Below are positions 1 through 6,937 of a DNA stretch of 8,928 bases, one piece after another; position 1 is the first letter of the stretch; each line of letters opens with the position of its first letter. This DNA is from an uncultured Ruminococcus sp. (lineage in GTDB: Bacteria > Bacillota > Clostridia > Oscillospirales > Acutalibacteraceae): the NCBI GenBank assembly GCA_902773045.1, contig CACYDE010000139.1:1-8928 (forward strand), given 5' to 3'. Below the pieces are notes generated by a model. The model had not been told where the DNA came from. It searched no databases and saw nothing but the letters and a program-made list of their open reading frames with translations. The translations under genes and the position numbers were made by a program.

Positions 1-586
1 CGTGCATTTCGTTGCAGAACATTTCCACAGCATTCCAGAATTTTACGGAATCCTGCTCCTTCTCAGCTTCCTCGACCATCGGCATATACTTTGCTTCAAG
101 CGCCGGAAAATCAATCTCCTTCCATTCTTTCAGAACGTAATACTTGTCCATATCCTGAACAAGAGAATGGAACGATTCGGTATAGTTTTCACGCGAGTGA
201 TTGAATACATTGGGCGAGTACGCGCAGAAATTCAACCCGCAAAAACAGGTCAGCAGACCTGTCAGCACAGCAATTATGCGGTAGCCTTTCCTGCGCTTTG
301 CAAACAGCATAGGTATCAGCGCAAGCACGCCGATGACATACATCATATAAAAGCTGCCGAGAAACATCGGTGCGCCGACAACATATATGCAAGCATGAAC
401 ACCGCATATTATTAGTGGAATAAGGCAAAGCAGCCGCCATATGCGAAGCTTCTTTGTATCGTCTTTCCACTTGTGATGAAGTACCGCAAGTATCAGCATA
501 ATGAGCAGTATAGCTGTACACCAAACGATATGTGTCACATTGGCCATGGCAAATATATGCCGAAGTGAATCAAAAACAGTTTTCAT
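1..586 (-). CDS. Membrane-anchored S41-family peptidase, N-terminal part (cut by window edge)
   Basis: An open frame reads leftward from an ATG at 586-584 without a stop to the window edge, giving 195 codons. A GAGGTAG ribosome binding site lies about 5 nt before the ATG. Four hydrophobic segments are visible at about residues 18-37, 49-70, 75-96 and 102-123, with basic stretches between them (HHKWK, AKRRKG). From about residue 135 the protein becomes soluble and charged. The stretch from YTESFHSLVQDMDKYYVL through KEWKEIDF to the last residues (FWNAVEMFCNEMH) resembles the helical N-terminal region that precedes PDZ and catalytic domains in S41 (Ctp/tricorn-like) peptidases, where an LxDGHV-like motif usually follows FxxxLxxF. 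The catalytic Ser/Lys lie outside the window, so peptidase activity is inferred. The soluble part probably faces outside the membrane. It is transcribed divergently from the ABC operon, and its own promoter is visible at 653-681. Assignment as a real gene is firm; the S41 call is moderately firm. Confidence 0.75.
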   Translation of the reverse strand, partial: MKTVFDSLRHIFAMANVTHIVWCTAILLIMLILAVLHHKWKDDTKKLRIWRLLCLIPLIICGVHACIYVVGAPMFLGSFYMMYVIGVLALIPMLFAKRRKGYRIIAVLTGLLTCFCGLNFCAYSPNVFNHSRENYTESFHSLVQDMDKYYVLKEWKEIDFPALEAKYMPMVEEAEKEQDSVKFWNAVEMFCNEMH

Positions 587-608
587 AAGACACTACCTCA
601 GATAAGCT

Positions 609-653
609 TTATTTATATGCAGGCAAATCGGATATGTGCCTGCATATAAATAA
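609..653. promoter_or_regulatory. Perfect 17-bp inverted repeat at the start of the S41-like transcript
   Basis: TTATTTATATGCAGGCA (609-625) is the exact reverse complement of 637-653, with an 11-nt spacer. It begins at the last base of the -10 box and covers the expected start site on the minus strand. It could be a repressor operator or a stable hairpin in the 5' leader. On the plus strand it is followed only by AATTTTATA, a poor terminator tail, so termination is the less likely role. Confidence 0.6.
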
Positions 654-681
654 TTTTATATCATCACCGCCTATAAGTCAA
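653..681 (-). promoter_or_regulatory. Promoter of the S41-like gene
   Basis: On the minus strand a -35 TTGACT (681-676) and a -10 TAAAAT (658-653) are separated by exactly 17 bp. Transcription would start near 646, about 60 nt before the ATG at 586. The -35 overlaps the left end of the decayed coding remnant. Confidence 0.6.
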
Positions 682-906
682 CCAACAATCAACAGACACT
701 CCAAAGGCAGACGAGAAACCGCCCGCGGAGAAGTCGTCAGAAGCCGCTGAGAGCGAGGAAAAGGCAGAGGGTAAACGTGTTCCCAGAAGGATGAAAAGCC
801 ACCCGGGAGCCCCACAGAAGGCGAAACAGAACCCGAAACCGCACCGCCCGAGTTATCCGAAGAGGATAAACTCAGAGAGGAAAAATTCCGCTTGAAAAAC
901 ATTGCC
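677..906 (+). pseudogene. Decayed coding remnant, acidic/proline-rich tail with one frameshift
   Basis: No intact gene is here, but two overlapping plus-strand frames give a continuous low-complexity, charged product. The first frame (from 677, right after an in-frame TAA) reads TDTPKADEKPPAEKSSEAA and then SEEKAEGKRVPR. Near 775-790 the same style of sequence continues in another frame as KDEKPPGSPTEGETEPE and then PPELSEEDKLREEKFRLKNI. This second frame runs into the repeat element that starts at 907 and stops at 970-972. There is no start codon with a ribosome binding site. The pattern fits the C-terminal tail of a lost protein, broken by a frameshift and by insertion of the repeat element. 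The parent family is not recognised; Lys/Glu/Pro-rich tails of this sort occur in some mobile-element surface proteins, but that is only a guess. Confidence 0.45.
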
Positions 907-1086
907 TTAAGGCAATACCGCACAGAGATTGTGCCGAAGATGCGCAGCAGATTTTTTCGTCAGAGTGCATAAAAACGACGCAGGAATACTGCCGTATTTC
1001 AAGGCGTTTTTGTTTACTATGACGGAAAAAGATCAAGCAGATTCGGTGCAAAGCCGTTAGACGGTCTTTGTGCGGTGTTGCCTTAA
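907..1086. mobile_element. MITE-like element with long imperfect terminal inverted repeats
   Basis: The left end (907-927, beginning TTAAGGCAATACCGCACAG) matches the reverse complement of the right end (1066-1086) at 19 of 21 positions. The symmetry continues inward: TGCCGAAGATGCGCAGCAG with its following T-run and CGTC (about 932-960) pairs imperfectly with 1020-1050, and AAAAACG (971-977) pairs with CGTTTTT (1005-1011). The whole unit could fold into one long hairpin with a loop around 978-1004. It carries no open frame of note and no transposase. The dinucleotide TA sits at matching positions on both ends (908-909 and 1084-1085), as would be left by an IS630/Tc1-mariner-type transposase acting on a 174-bp core (910-1083). 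That mechanism is inferred; the inverted symmetry is directly visible. Confidence 0.7.
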
Positions 1087-1109
1087 AGAATTATGACTAA
1101 AATGTCACT

Positions 1110-1147
1110 TTGCGATTCACTTTAAAGTCATTATGATATATTATAAT
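1110..1147 (+). promoter_or_regulatory. Promoter region of the ABC/two-component operon
   Basis: Two overlapping solutions exist. TTGCGA (1110-1115) and TATGAT (1132-1137) have a 16-bp spacer. ACTTTA (1119-1124) and the perfect TATAAT (1142-1147) have a 17-bp spacer. Two direct copies of TCACTTT (1105-1111 and 1117-1123, 12 bp apart) overlap the -35 region. Such a tandem could bind an OmpR-type regulator like the one encoded downstream, but this is speculative. The promoter lies only 24 bp after the MITE-like element. Confidence 0.5.
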
Positions 1148-1157
1148 ATAAAAAAAT

Positions 1158-1205
1158 CACCGATCAAATCATGTTCCGCGCGATGAATACTCGATTTGAA
1201 CGGTG
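1158..1205 (+). promoter_or_regulatory. Leader hairpin in the 5' UTR of the ABC operon
   Basis: CACCGATCAAATC (1158-1170) pairs with GATTTGAACGGTG (1193-1205) at 12 of 13 positions, with a single A-A mismatch and a 22-nt loop. It lies between the promoter and the ribosome binding site. No T-run follows (next bases TTGCATCAAC), so it is not a terminator. It may stabilise the mRNA or serve as a control element; no known riboswitch class is recognised. Confidence 0.45.
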
Positions 1206-1240
1206 TTGCATCAACAATAAAAACGAGGAGATGATCCGCA

Positions 1241-1948
1241 GTGGAAATACTAAAATGTGAGAATCTTACGAAGATTTACGGACAGGGTGAAAATAAAACG
1301 GTCGCACTTGATAACGTTTCGTTCTCGGTGGAAAAAGGTGAGTTCGTTTCGATCGTCGGACCTTCGGGAAGCGGAAAGTCAACGCTTTTGCATATTCTCG
1401 GAGGTGTCGATAAGCCCGGCAGCGGCACGGTTTTTGTGAGCGGAGAGAATATCCACAGTCTTAATGAGGACAAGCTTGCCATTTTCAGAAGACGTCATAT
1501 CGGGCTGGTTTATCAGTTTTACAATCTTCTACCGGTACTTAATGTCGATCAGAATATCGTTCTCCCCCATTTGCTTGACGGAAGAAAAATGGATAAGGAA
1601 CGGCTTGACCAAATGGTCGAATATCTCGGTCTTTCGGACAGAAGAACTCATCTTCCCAATCAGCTCTCGGGCGGTCAGCAGCAGAGAGTTTCGATCGGAA
1701 GAGCATTGTTTACGCATCCTACGCTGCTTCTGTGTGATGAACCGACAGGAAATCTTGACAGAAAAACAGGCGAGGAAATTATTAAATTGCTGAAAGATTC
1801 TAACAGGAAAATGCAGCAGACTTTAATTCTTATTACTCATGACGAAAGCATTGCCCTTCAATCCGATCGAATGATCTGTATGGAGGACGGAAAAATTGTG
1901 AGCGACGAGAGAATAAGGAGAAGCAATACCGAATCAAAGGAAGTGTGA
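1241..1948 (+). CDS. ABC transporter ATP-binding protein (MacB/LolD/BceA-like)
   Basis: This 235-residue cytoplasmic ATPase would power the FtsX-type permease encoded next. All nucleotide-binding motifs are intact: Walker A GPSGSGKST (40-48), Q-loop Gln92 in YQFYNLLPVL, ABC signature LSGGQQQR (142-149), Walker B LLLCDEPTG with catalytic Glu167, D-loop NLD (171-173) and H-loop His200. YQ followed by FNLLP-type residues is typical of the MacB/LolD/BceA group that pairs with FtsX permeases rather than with importers. The start is the GTG at 1241, preceded by CGAGGAGA at 1224-1231 with about 10 nt spacing; an ATG at 1231 is in another frame. The C-terminal tail is short and charged. It is the first gene of a four-gene operon and its stop overlaps the possible GTG start of the permease. 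Substrate cannot be told from the ATPase; peptide antibiotics or cell-envelope lipids are typical for the family. Confidence 0.95.
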   Translation: MEILKCENLTKIYGQGENKTVALDNVSFSVEKGEFVSIVGPSGSGKSTLLHILGGVDKPGSGTVFVSGENIHSLNEDKLAIFRRRHIGLVYQFYNLLPVLNVDQNIVLPHLLDGRKMDKERLDQMVEYLGLSDRRTHLPNQLSGGQQQRVSIGRALFTHPTLLLCDEPTGNLDRKTGEEIIKLLKDSNRKMQQTLILITHDESIALQSDRMICMEDGKIVSDERIRRSNTESKEV

Positions 1949-1953
1949 ACACA

Positions 1954-4758
1954 ATGGGTAACAGGAAAATAGTACACCAAGTCACAAGGCAGTATATGAA
2001 AAAAAATCTTAAGCGTACTCTTATTTCCTACATTGGAATTACTCTTATGGTTATGCTTATGACTTGCGTTTTTGTGGGTAAAGATACTTTTTTGGAATAC
2101 CTCTCAAATATGGCGGAGGAGCATTACGGAAAGTGGCACATCTCTTTTTATGATATTGACAGAGATCAGCTGGAAACCATCAAGCAAAAAGATTATATCA
2201 ACGAAACTGCGATATCCGAGAATTTGTCATATGCGGAATTTCCGCAGACGGGAAATAACGCTCATCCTTACATTAACCTTCGCTGCTATTCCGAAAGCGC
2301 CTTTGATTGGATGAATATCAAATTGGCTGAAGGCAGACTTCCGGAACAAGACGGTGAAATCGTTCTAAGCAATACCGCTCTGAAAGAAGGAGCAAAAGTT
2401 TCAGTCGGCGATGAGATCGAGATTAAATGCTTCAGACGTTATTTCACTCATCTAAAAAAAGGAACAACTGTCTTTCCTTTTAACGATTTTTCTATCAGCG
2501 ACTATGAAACAAAAGAAGCACCCGATGATTTTCCGGTTCTTGATTTCTTTGAGGATATAAGTGAATATATTGTCGAAAATCATAAACCGACAGGCTTTTC
2601 AAAAACTTATACAGTAACAGGATTTATTGAAGCGACCTCTTTTGAAAATGAAAACAGCGCCGCCTACCCCGCAATTGCATATGTTGACGAAAGCAGTATC
2701 CACAGCGAGAAATTCAACTGCTCGGTCAGAGTTGACGAGAAGCGTTTGCCGCCTTTTATCGAAGAGGATTTTAACGGTATGGTTGATGGAGAAAAGATCG
2801 TTTTCAATAATCAGTTCCTTGCTTTTTCCGCGTCATCGGGTCAGAGCGTTATCAACGGAATAATTATTGCGGCTCAAGTGTTTTTCACCTTGCTAATCAT
2901 ATTTGTTTCTGTTATACTTATATATAATGTGTTTAATCTTTCCTATGATGAGAGATGTAAGTACCTGGGGATCCTCGCTTCTATAGGAGCAACATCAAAG
3001 CAGAAACGAAGCAGTGTTTATTATGAAGCGTTTTCATTGCTTCTTTCGGCTCTGCCTGTTGGATTTGCAATAGGTTTGAGCATCGTTTTTGGCGGAGTAA
3101 GGATCCTGAGTCCGCTTGCTGTGAAGCTCATCAATTCCGTGATAATAACCGAAAATGTTCCTCTTAAATTAAAAATTACTCCTTTTGCGGTCTTACTCAC
3201 CGCAGGTTTCAGTGTTCTGACCGTTTTGGTTTCTTCGATGCTTCCCGCACGCCGTATAAGCAAAATAGGTGCAATAGAAAGCATTCGCGGCAATTCGGAT
3301 CGAAATCATACGAAAGCAAAAAAACGATCTTTGGTGAACCAAAAATTTGCTTTCCGTTTAAATGCCGAGGGTATGCTGTCCATTGGTTTTGCTTCGAATC
3401 AGAGTAAAAAAACACAGGGTATCGTTCGTGCGCTGGCTGTTTTTCTTATCGTGCTGGCTGTAACAGCATACGGTGCTCAGGCGGTTATTCAGATGATCGC
3501 TTACAAGCTGGACAATTCGTATGTTGTTGAATTTTCGGCTAAGGATGACAGAGAGTATCTGATCCATCAGAATTCCGAAGACGGTTCGGTGATAAAAAAC
3601 ATCATTGAAGAGCTTTCACAAACTAACGGGATCACAGATCTGCAGTATTTCTACATGGAAAAGTTCGGCAGAACGGATCCGGATGCATACAGCAATGAAT
3701 ACTGGGAGTCGTTTTACCAACTGATAAGTTCATACTACCCCGAAGGATTAAGCCGTGAAGATTTTGAAGAAAATTATAAAGATTTCTGTTCGTTAGAAGT
3801 TATTTCCGCAGATCCCGCGACATTTCAGGAGATGCTTGAATCTGTCGGAGGAAACACCGATGAATCTCTCGAAAATCGCTGCATTGTTTTTAGTTCGGCA
3901 GCAATGACTACCGATTCGGTAAATATTGACAACAAAAAAGTAGACTACCGGTTTATTCAAATAAATAAAATAACGGATCTCGAACAGGGAGATACGCTGC
4001 CACTGTATTTTACAGGTCTAAATGATAAAAACGAAATTGACGAAATATGCCTCGATATGACGATAGCGGGTTTTGGTACAAATGAGAACCTTCACAAATG
4101 GTTTACTTTTAACAATAAGAACATGATTGTGATCACCGAAGAAAAAACTGCGCTGGAAATAAATGATATTGTCGGAGAAATAAGTGAGTTAGAGACGACA
4201 ATGTGGATCTCGGCTTTCTTTAATGCGGACAAAAACGATCCGGATGTTCAAAGCAAATTGAACGATCTTGAAAAAATGAGCGGCAAGGACATATTTTTTA
4301 CTCGTACCGATAACATATCCACATCGGAAATGAAGGATCTTATCCAAGAGATGATACGCATCCTGATGATAGCATTTATGATTTTCAGTTCGCTTATCTG
4401 CTTTTTGAATATCTATAATTCTATTTCAGGCTTAATGGTGGCGCGCAGACCGGACTTTGCTGTCCTTCGTTCGGTGGGTATGACTTTAAAACAAATGCTG
4501 AAAATGTGCCGTTACGAGATGTATCTTATAATTTTCAGAAGTTTGGTGATCGCCGTGCCGGCAACATTTATTCTTTGTGCTGTGTTTAAGAACTTTATAA
4601 TGGGACGTTTCGGAACATTTGAACTTAATTTCCCGATGCCGATCGTACTGTGTACGGCGTTGACAGCTGTTGCGGCAGCTTTGGGAATTGCGGCTGCGTG
4701 CTGCTTAAGAGAAAACAGATCCGATTTGATGAACGAAATCAAAAAAGGAAGTATCTGA
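1954..4758 (+). CDS. FtsX-family ABC permease, two modules, 8 predicted membrane helices
   Basis: The protein has about 934 residues from the ATG at 1954, which lies 10 nt after AAAGGAAG. A GTG at 1945 would add three residues and overlap the ATPase stop, but it sits too close to that binding site. Two FtsX modules are visible. Module 1 has TM1 at about 22-43, a large extracellular domain at about 44-300, and TM2-4 at about 302-327, 357-385 and 408-430. Module 2 has TM5 at about 489-511, a second domain at about 512-795, and TM6-8 at about 798-825, 855-880 and 896-917. The cytoplasmic loop after TM2 (RCKYLGILASIGATSKQ) and the loop after TM6 (RPDFAVLRSVGMTLKQ) are typical FtsX coupling motifs that contact the ATPase. 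This 4+4 layout with two big outside domains differs from BceB (10 helices, one large loop) and from MacB (4 helices). Neither extracellular domain is recognised; the second is rich in Asp/Glu. Role inferred: export, or capture and sensing, of an envelope-active compound. Confidence 0.92.
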   Translation: MGNRKIVHQVTRQYMKKNLKRTLISYIGITLMVMLMTCVFVGKDTFLEYLSNMAEEHYGKWHISFYDIDRDQLETIKQKDYINETAISENLSYAEFPQTGNNAHPYINLRCYSESAFDWMNIKLAEGRLPEQDGEIVLSNTALKEGAKVSVGDEIEIKCFRRYFTHLKKGTTVFPFNDFSISDYETKEAPDDFPVLDFFEDISEYIVENHKPTGFSKTYTVTGFIEATSFENENSAAYPAIAYVDESSIHSEKFNCSVRVDEKRLPPFIEEDFNGMVDGEKIVFNNQFLAFSASSGQSVINGIIIAAQVFFTLLIIFVSVILIYNVFNLSYDERCKYLGILASIGATSKQKRSSVYYEAFSLLLSALPVGFAIGLSIVFGGVRILSPLAVKLINSVIITENVPLKLKITPFAVLLTAGFSVLTVLVSSMLPARRISKIGAIESIRGNSDRNHTKAKKRSLVNQKFAFRLNAEGMLSIGFASNQSKKTQGIVRALAVFLIVLAVTAYGAQAVIQMIAYKLDNSYVVEFSAKDDREYLIHQNSEDGSVIKNIIEELSQTNGITDLQYFYMEKFGRTDPDAYSNEYWESFYQLISSYYPEGLSREDFEENYKDFCSLEVISADPATFQEMLESVGGNTDESLENRCIVFSSAAMTTDSVNIDNKKVDYRFIQINKITDLEQGDTLPLYFTGLNDKNEIDEICLDMTIAGFGTNENLHKWFTFNNKNMIVITEEKTALEINDIVGEISELETTMWISAFFNADKNDPDVQSKLNDLEKMSGKDIFFTRTDNISTSEMKDLIQEMIRILMIAFMIFSSLICFLNIYNSISGLMVARRPDFAVLRSVGMTLKQMLKMCRYEMYLIIFRSLVIAVPATFILCAVFKNFIMGRFGTFELNFPMPIVLCTALTAVAAALGIAAACCLRENRSDLMNEIKKGSI

Positions 4759-4776
4759 TAAAACGGGAGTGGTCAT

Positions 4777-5463
4777 ATGGTTTTAGTAGTTGAGGACGAT
4801 AAGATAATAATTGAAGGATTGAAACTTTCTTTAATGCATGAAGGTTTTGACGTCCTTACTGCCGAAACAAAGGCGGAAGCGCTGTCTGTTCTGAACGGTG
4901 CAAACAGGGATAAGATAGATATCTGCCTTTTGGATGTGACTCTTCCCGACGGAAACGGCTATGAGATCTGCAGCGAGATAAGAAAATACAGCGATCTGCC
5001 GATTATTTTTCTGACCGCCTGTGATGATGAACTTCATACGGTGCTGGCGCTCGAACAGGGGGCGGATGACTATATCTCAAAGCCGTTTCATATCCGTGAG
5101 CTTATCGCAAGAATGAAAGCTGTTCTCCGCAGATTTCACGGGAATAAGTCCGAAATTAAATCCCATCAGATAGGCGGCAACCGAATCGATATTCAAACAG
5201 GTAAAGTGTATCGCGGCGGACAGGAAGTTTTACTCACCGCAATGGAGTACAAGCTGCTTTTGGTGCTTTTAAAGAACCGAGGACAGATCCTTTCAAGACA
5301 GCAGATCCTCGATATTTTATGGGACGATGTGGGTGACTATGTGAACGACAATACCCTGACTGTTTATATAAAGCGGCTGCGGAGAAAGCTTAATGATACC
5401 GACAGTAGTTTTATAGAAACCGTTCGGGGTATTGGATATCGGCTTCGAGGTGAAGGCGAATGA
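4777..5463 (+). CDS. OmpR/PhoB-family response regulator
   Basis: This 228-residue DNA-binding regulator has a receiver domain (about 1-118) and a winged-helix domain (about 130-225). Receiver residues are intact: acidic pocket Glu6/Asp7/Asp8, phosphoacceptor Asp53 in LLDVTLPDGNG, Thr80 in FLTA and Lys102 in SKPF. The effector domain carries the OmpR-type features LLTAMEYKLLLVLLKN, LSRQQILDILW and the wing with TVYIKRLRRKL and VRGIGYRL. The ATG at 4777 follows GGGAGTGG, 18 nt after the permease stop; its stop overlaps the kinase start (ATGA). It is presumably phosphorylated by the downstream kinase and likely controls this operon; the direct repeats near 1105-1123 are possible but unproven targets. 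Order (transporter first, then regulator and kinase) is reversed relative to the usual bceRS-bceAB order. Confidence 0.95.
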   Translation: MVLVVEDDKIIIEGLKLSLMHEGFDVLTAETKAEALSVLNGANRDKIDICLLDVTLPDGNGYEICSEIRKYSDLPIIFLTACDDELHTVLALEQGADDYISKPFHIRELIARMKAVLRRFHGNKSEIKSHQIGGNRIDIQTGKVYRGGQEVLLTAMEYKLLLVLLKNRGQILSRQQILDILWDDVGDYVNDNTLTVYIKRLRRKLNDTDSSFIETVRGIGYRLRGEGE

Positions 5464-6380
5464 TGTTCTTAATAACTGTATTGGTATTATGTATAATAAT
5501 TCTTGTAGTATATATCTTAATAAAAACAAGAGCATATAACAAACAAATTGATTTTTTGATCGACTACGTTACGAAAGTTCAGGACAAAAATTCCGTTCCA
5601 AAAATAGAGGAACAGGCAGAAGGCAGAATTAGGATCTTACAAAGTGAGATCTATAAGCTGTCAACAGCACTTCATGAACAGTATTCAAGAGAGTCTGAAA
5701 AGAACCGCTATTTTGCCGATATGCTGTCAGATATTTCTCATCAGTTAAAGACTCCGCTGACTGCAATCACCATTATGACGGACTTGTTAAAAAGCGACAG
5801 CCTGACCGAACGTGAACGCAGACAAAGCATTCACCGCATTAACAGTCAGACAGACAGGATCACGTGGCTTGTGAGGACTTTGCTGACGGTTGCTCAGCTT
5901 GATGCAGGCGTACTCGTTTTGAAAAGAGAAAACGTCAATGCCGAAGAGCTTATAGACGAAATCTTCGAAGCATTAGCAGTTCTTGCCGATGTCAGAGGAG
6001 TGGAACTTACTAAGGAGATCAACGAAAAAACAGAATTGATCTGTGACAGACATTGGACATACGAAGCGTTATCAAACATTATTAAAAATTGTCTGGAGCA
6101 CACCGATGACGGCGGAACGATTATCGTAAAAATAAACCGGTCAAATATTTCCACAGATATAATTATCAGTGATACCGGCGAGGGAATATCAACGGCCGAT
6201 CTGCCTTATATTTTTGATAGGTTTTACCGTGGTCAAAATACCGACCCCAATAGTATCGGTATCGGTCTTGCATTATCAAAACAAATTATTTTGAATCAGA
6301 ACGGTATGATCGGCGTGACAAGCGAAAAAGGAAAAGGAAGTGAATTTTCGATCAGGTTTTATCATCACCGAACAATATAA
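5460..6380 (+). CDS. Sensor histidine kinase with a single membrane helix and no sensor domain
   Basis: The protein has 306 residues. Residues 2-22 (MFLITVLVLCIIILVVYILI) form the only membrane helix, so at most one or two residues lie outside the cell. A charged, probably coiled-coil stretch (about 25-85) links to the HisKA domain with phosphoacceptor His94 in SHQLKTPLTAI. The ATPase domain has the N box NIIKNCLEHT (206-215, Asn210), G1 box DTGEGI (238-243), F box IFDRFYRG (251-258) and G2 box GIGLAL (267-272). All catalytic parts look intact. The ATG at 5460 overlaps the regulator stop by 4 nt, so the two are translationally coupled; a second ATG follows at once. With so little sensor it cannot detect a ligand alone, so signal input from the membrane or from the neighbouring permease is inferred, as in Bce-type intramembrane-sensing kinases. 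Those normally have two helices, so the single helix is unusual. Confidence 0.93.
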   Translation: MMFLITVLVLCIIILVVYILIKTRAYNKQIDFLIDYVTKVQDKNSVPKIEEQAEGRIRILQSEIYKLSTALHEQYSRESEKNRYFADMLSDISHQLKTPLTAITIMTDLLKSDSLTERERRQSIHRINSQTDRITWLVRTLLTVAQLDAGVLVLKRENVNAEELIDEIFEALAVLADVRGVELTKEINEKTELICDRHWTYEALSNIIKNCLEHTDDGGTIIVKINRSNISTDIIISDTGEGISTADLPYIFDRFYRGQNTDPNSIGIGLALSKQIILNQNGMIGVTSEKGKGSEFSIRFYHHRTI

Positions 6381-6520
6381 CAGAAAAGAGTTCGGCTCTG
6401 CGATCTCAAAACGAGAGGTAAGAACAGCGACGAGCCTGATCACTTCTTCTCGTTCATCAGTTCAAATTATCCCGGGATCGCGCTCGGATATGACGGCTCT
6501 GTGCTGCCTTAAAATTTTTA
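6381..6520. other. Intergenic stretch after the kinase, no gene or clear terminator
   Basis: No start codon with a ribosome binding site and no strong hairpin plus T-run is visible. The operon may therefore read through to the terminator after the tRNA. The kinase frame stays open for 43 codons past its TAA and ends at 6510-6512. The segment CTCTGTGCTGCCTTAA (6497-6512) resembles the end of the MITE-like element (GTGCGGTGTTGCCTTAA) with five bases missing. Confidence 0.4.
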
Positions 6521-6549
6521 TTGACAAAAAGACTTTGATATGTTAAAAT
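6521..6549 (+). promoter_or_regulatory. Promoter of tRNA-Leu
   Basis: A perfect -35 TTGACA (6521-6526), a 17-bp spacer and a -10 TAAAAT (6544-6549) preceded by TG at 6541-6542 (extended -10). Transcription would start near 6556, leaving a leader of about 70 nt before the tRNA. The leader contains ACGG/CCGT pairing with an inner AGC/GCT stem (about 6556-6579), GGCTTCGCC, and an A/T hairpin AAAAAATG/CATTTTTT (6600-6607 with 6612-6619) just before the mature 5' end. Confidence 0.8.
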
Positions 6550-6627
6550 AAGTTTACGGATATAGCGTTTATGCTCCGTCTCGGTAGGCTTCGCCGTGAA
6601 AAAAATGAAGCCATTTTTTCTTGAAAT

Positions 6628-6711
<84 letters not shown>

Positions 6712-6748
6712 CCTTATAGTGTCGTTTTTGATGCAAAGCAATGTGAGA

Positions 6749-6780
6749 AAAACCTCCGATTTCTCGGAGGTTTTCTTTAT
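6749..6780. terminator. Strong intrinsic terminator after tRNA-Leu, probably bidirectional
   Basis: AAAACCTCCGA (6749-6759) pairs perfectly with TCGGAGGTTTT (6764-6774) around a TTTC loop, followed by CTTTATTTTAT. On the minus strand the same stem ends in a run of five T. It can therefore also stop transcripts from the MATE operon, whose last stop codon is about 160 nt away. Confidence 0.88.
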
Positions 6781-6805
6781 TTTATCATGCTTAAGCCTTA
6801 CTTCC

Positions 6806-6834
6806 TTCTCGGTGCCGCAGCCGGGAGTTTTTTT
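6806..6834 (+). terminator. Possible second terminator
   Basis: Bases 6806-6813 can pair with 6820-6827 in an 8-bp stem that includes three G-T wobbles, around GCCGCA, followed directly by seven T (6828-6834). It would be a weak backup plus-strand terminator between the tRNA and the convergent MATE gene. Confidence 0.35.
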
Positions 6835-6937
6835 ATGAGGTGTTGCCTTTGCTTTTTTGGACAAAACTAATCGATAAACCGTAAAGACCATATTGCTAAT
6901 TATCAAAATGATCATGGGATTGACTTATTATAAAAAC

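Noticed and set aside
2..415. Rightward open frame of 137 codons
   Set aside because: It is antisense to the S41-like gene, has no ribosome binding site and encodes a Cys/His-rich sequence without family character. The opposite strand has clear helices and a proper start.
189..524. Leftward open frame of 111 codons
   Set aside because: It lies in a shifted frame inside the S41-like gene; its product is rich in Cys, Arg and His, typical of a frame shadow.
678..923. Leftward open frame of 81 codons
   Set aside because: No ribosome binding site, spans the boundary of the repeat element, and the plus-strand remnant explains its Ser-rich composition.
1171..1260. Short leader frame of 29 codons (MFRAMNTRFERCC...) overlapping the ATPase start
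   Set aside because: No ribosome binding site before its ATG and no run of a single amino acid that would suggest attenuation; the hairpin at 1158-1205 stands without it.
6381..6512. Kinase frame continuing 43 codons past its TAA, ending GIALGYDGSVLP
   Set aside because: The kinase already ends at the usual point after the last strand of its ATPase domain, so the TAA is probably genuine and the tail is chance.
6340..6546. Rightward open frame of 68 codons overlapping the kinase end
   Set aside because: No ribosome binding site, runs through the tRNA promoter, and has a Ser/Arg-rich shadow composition.
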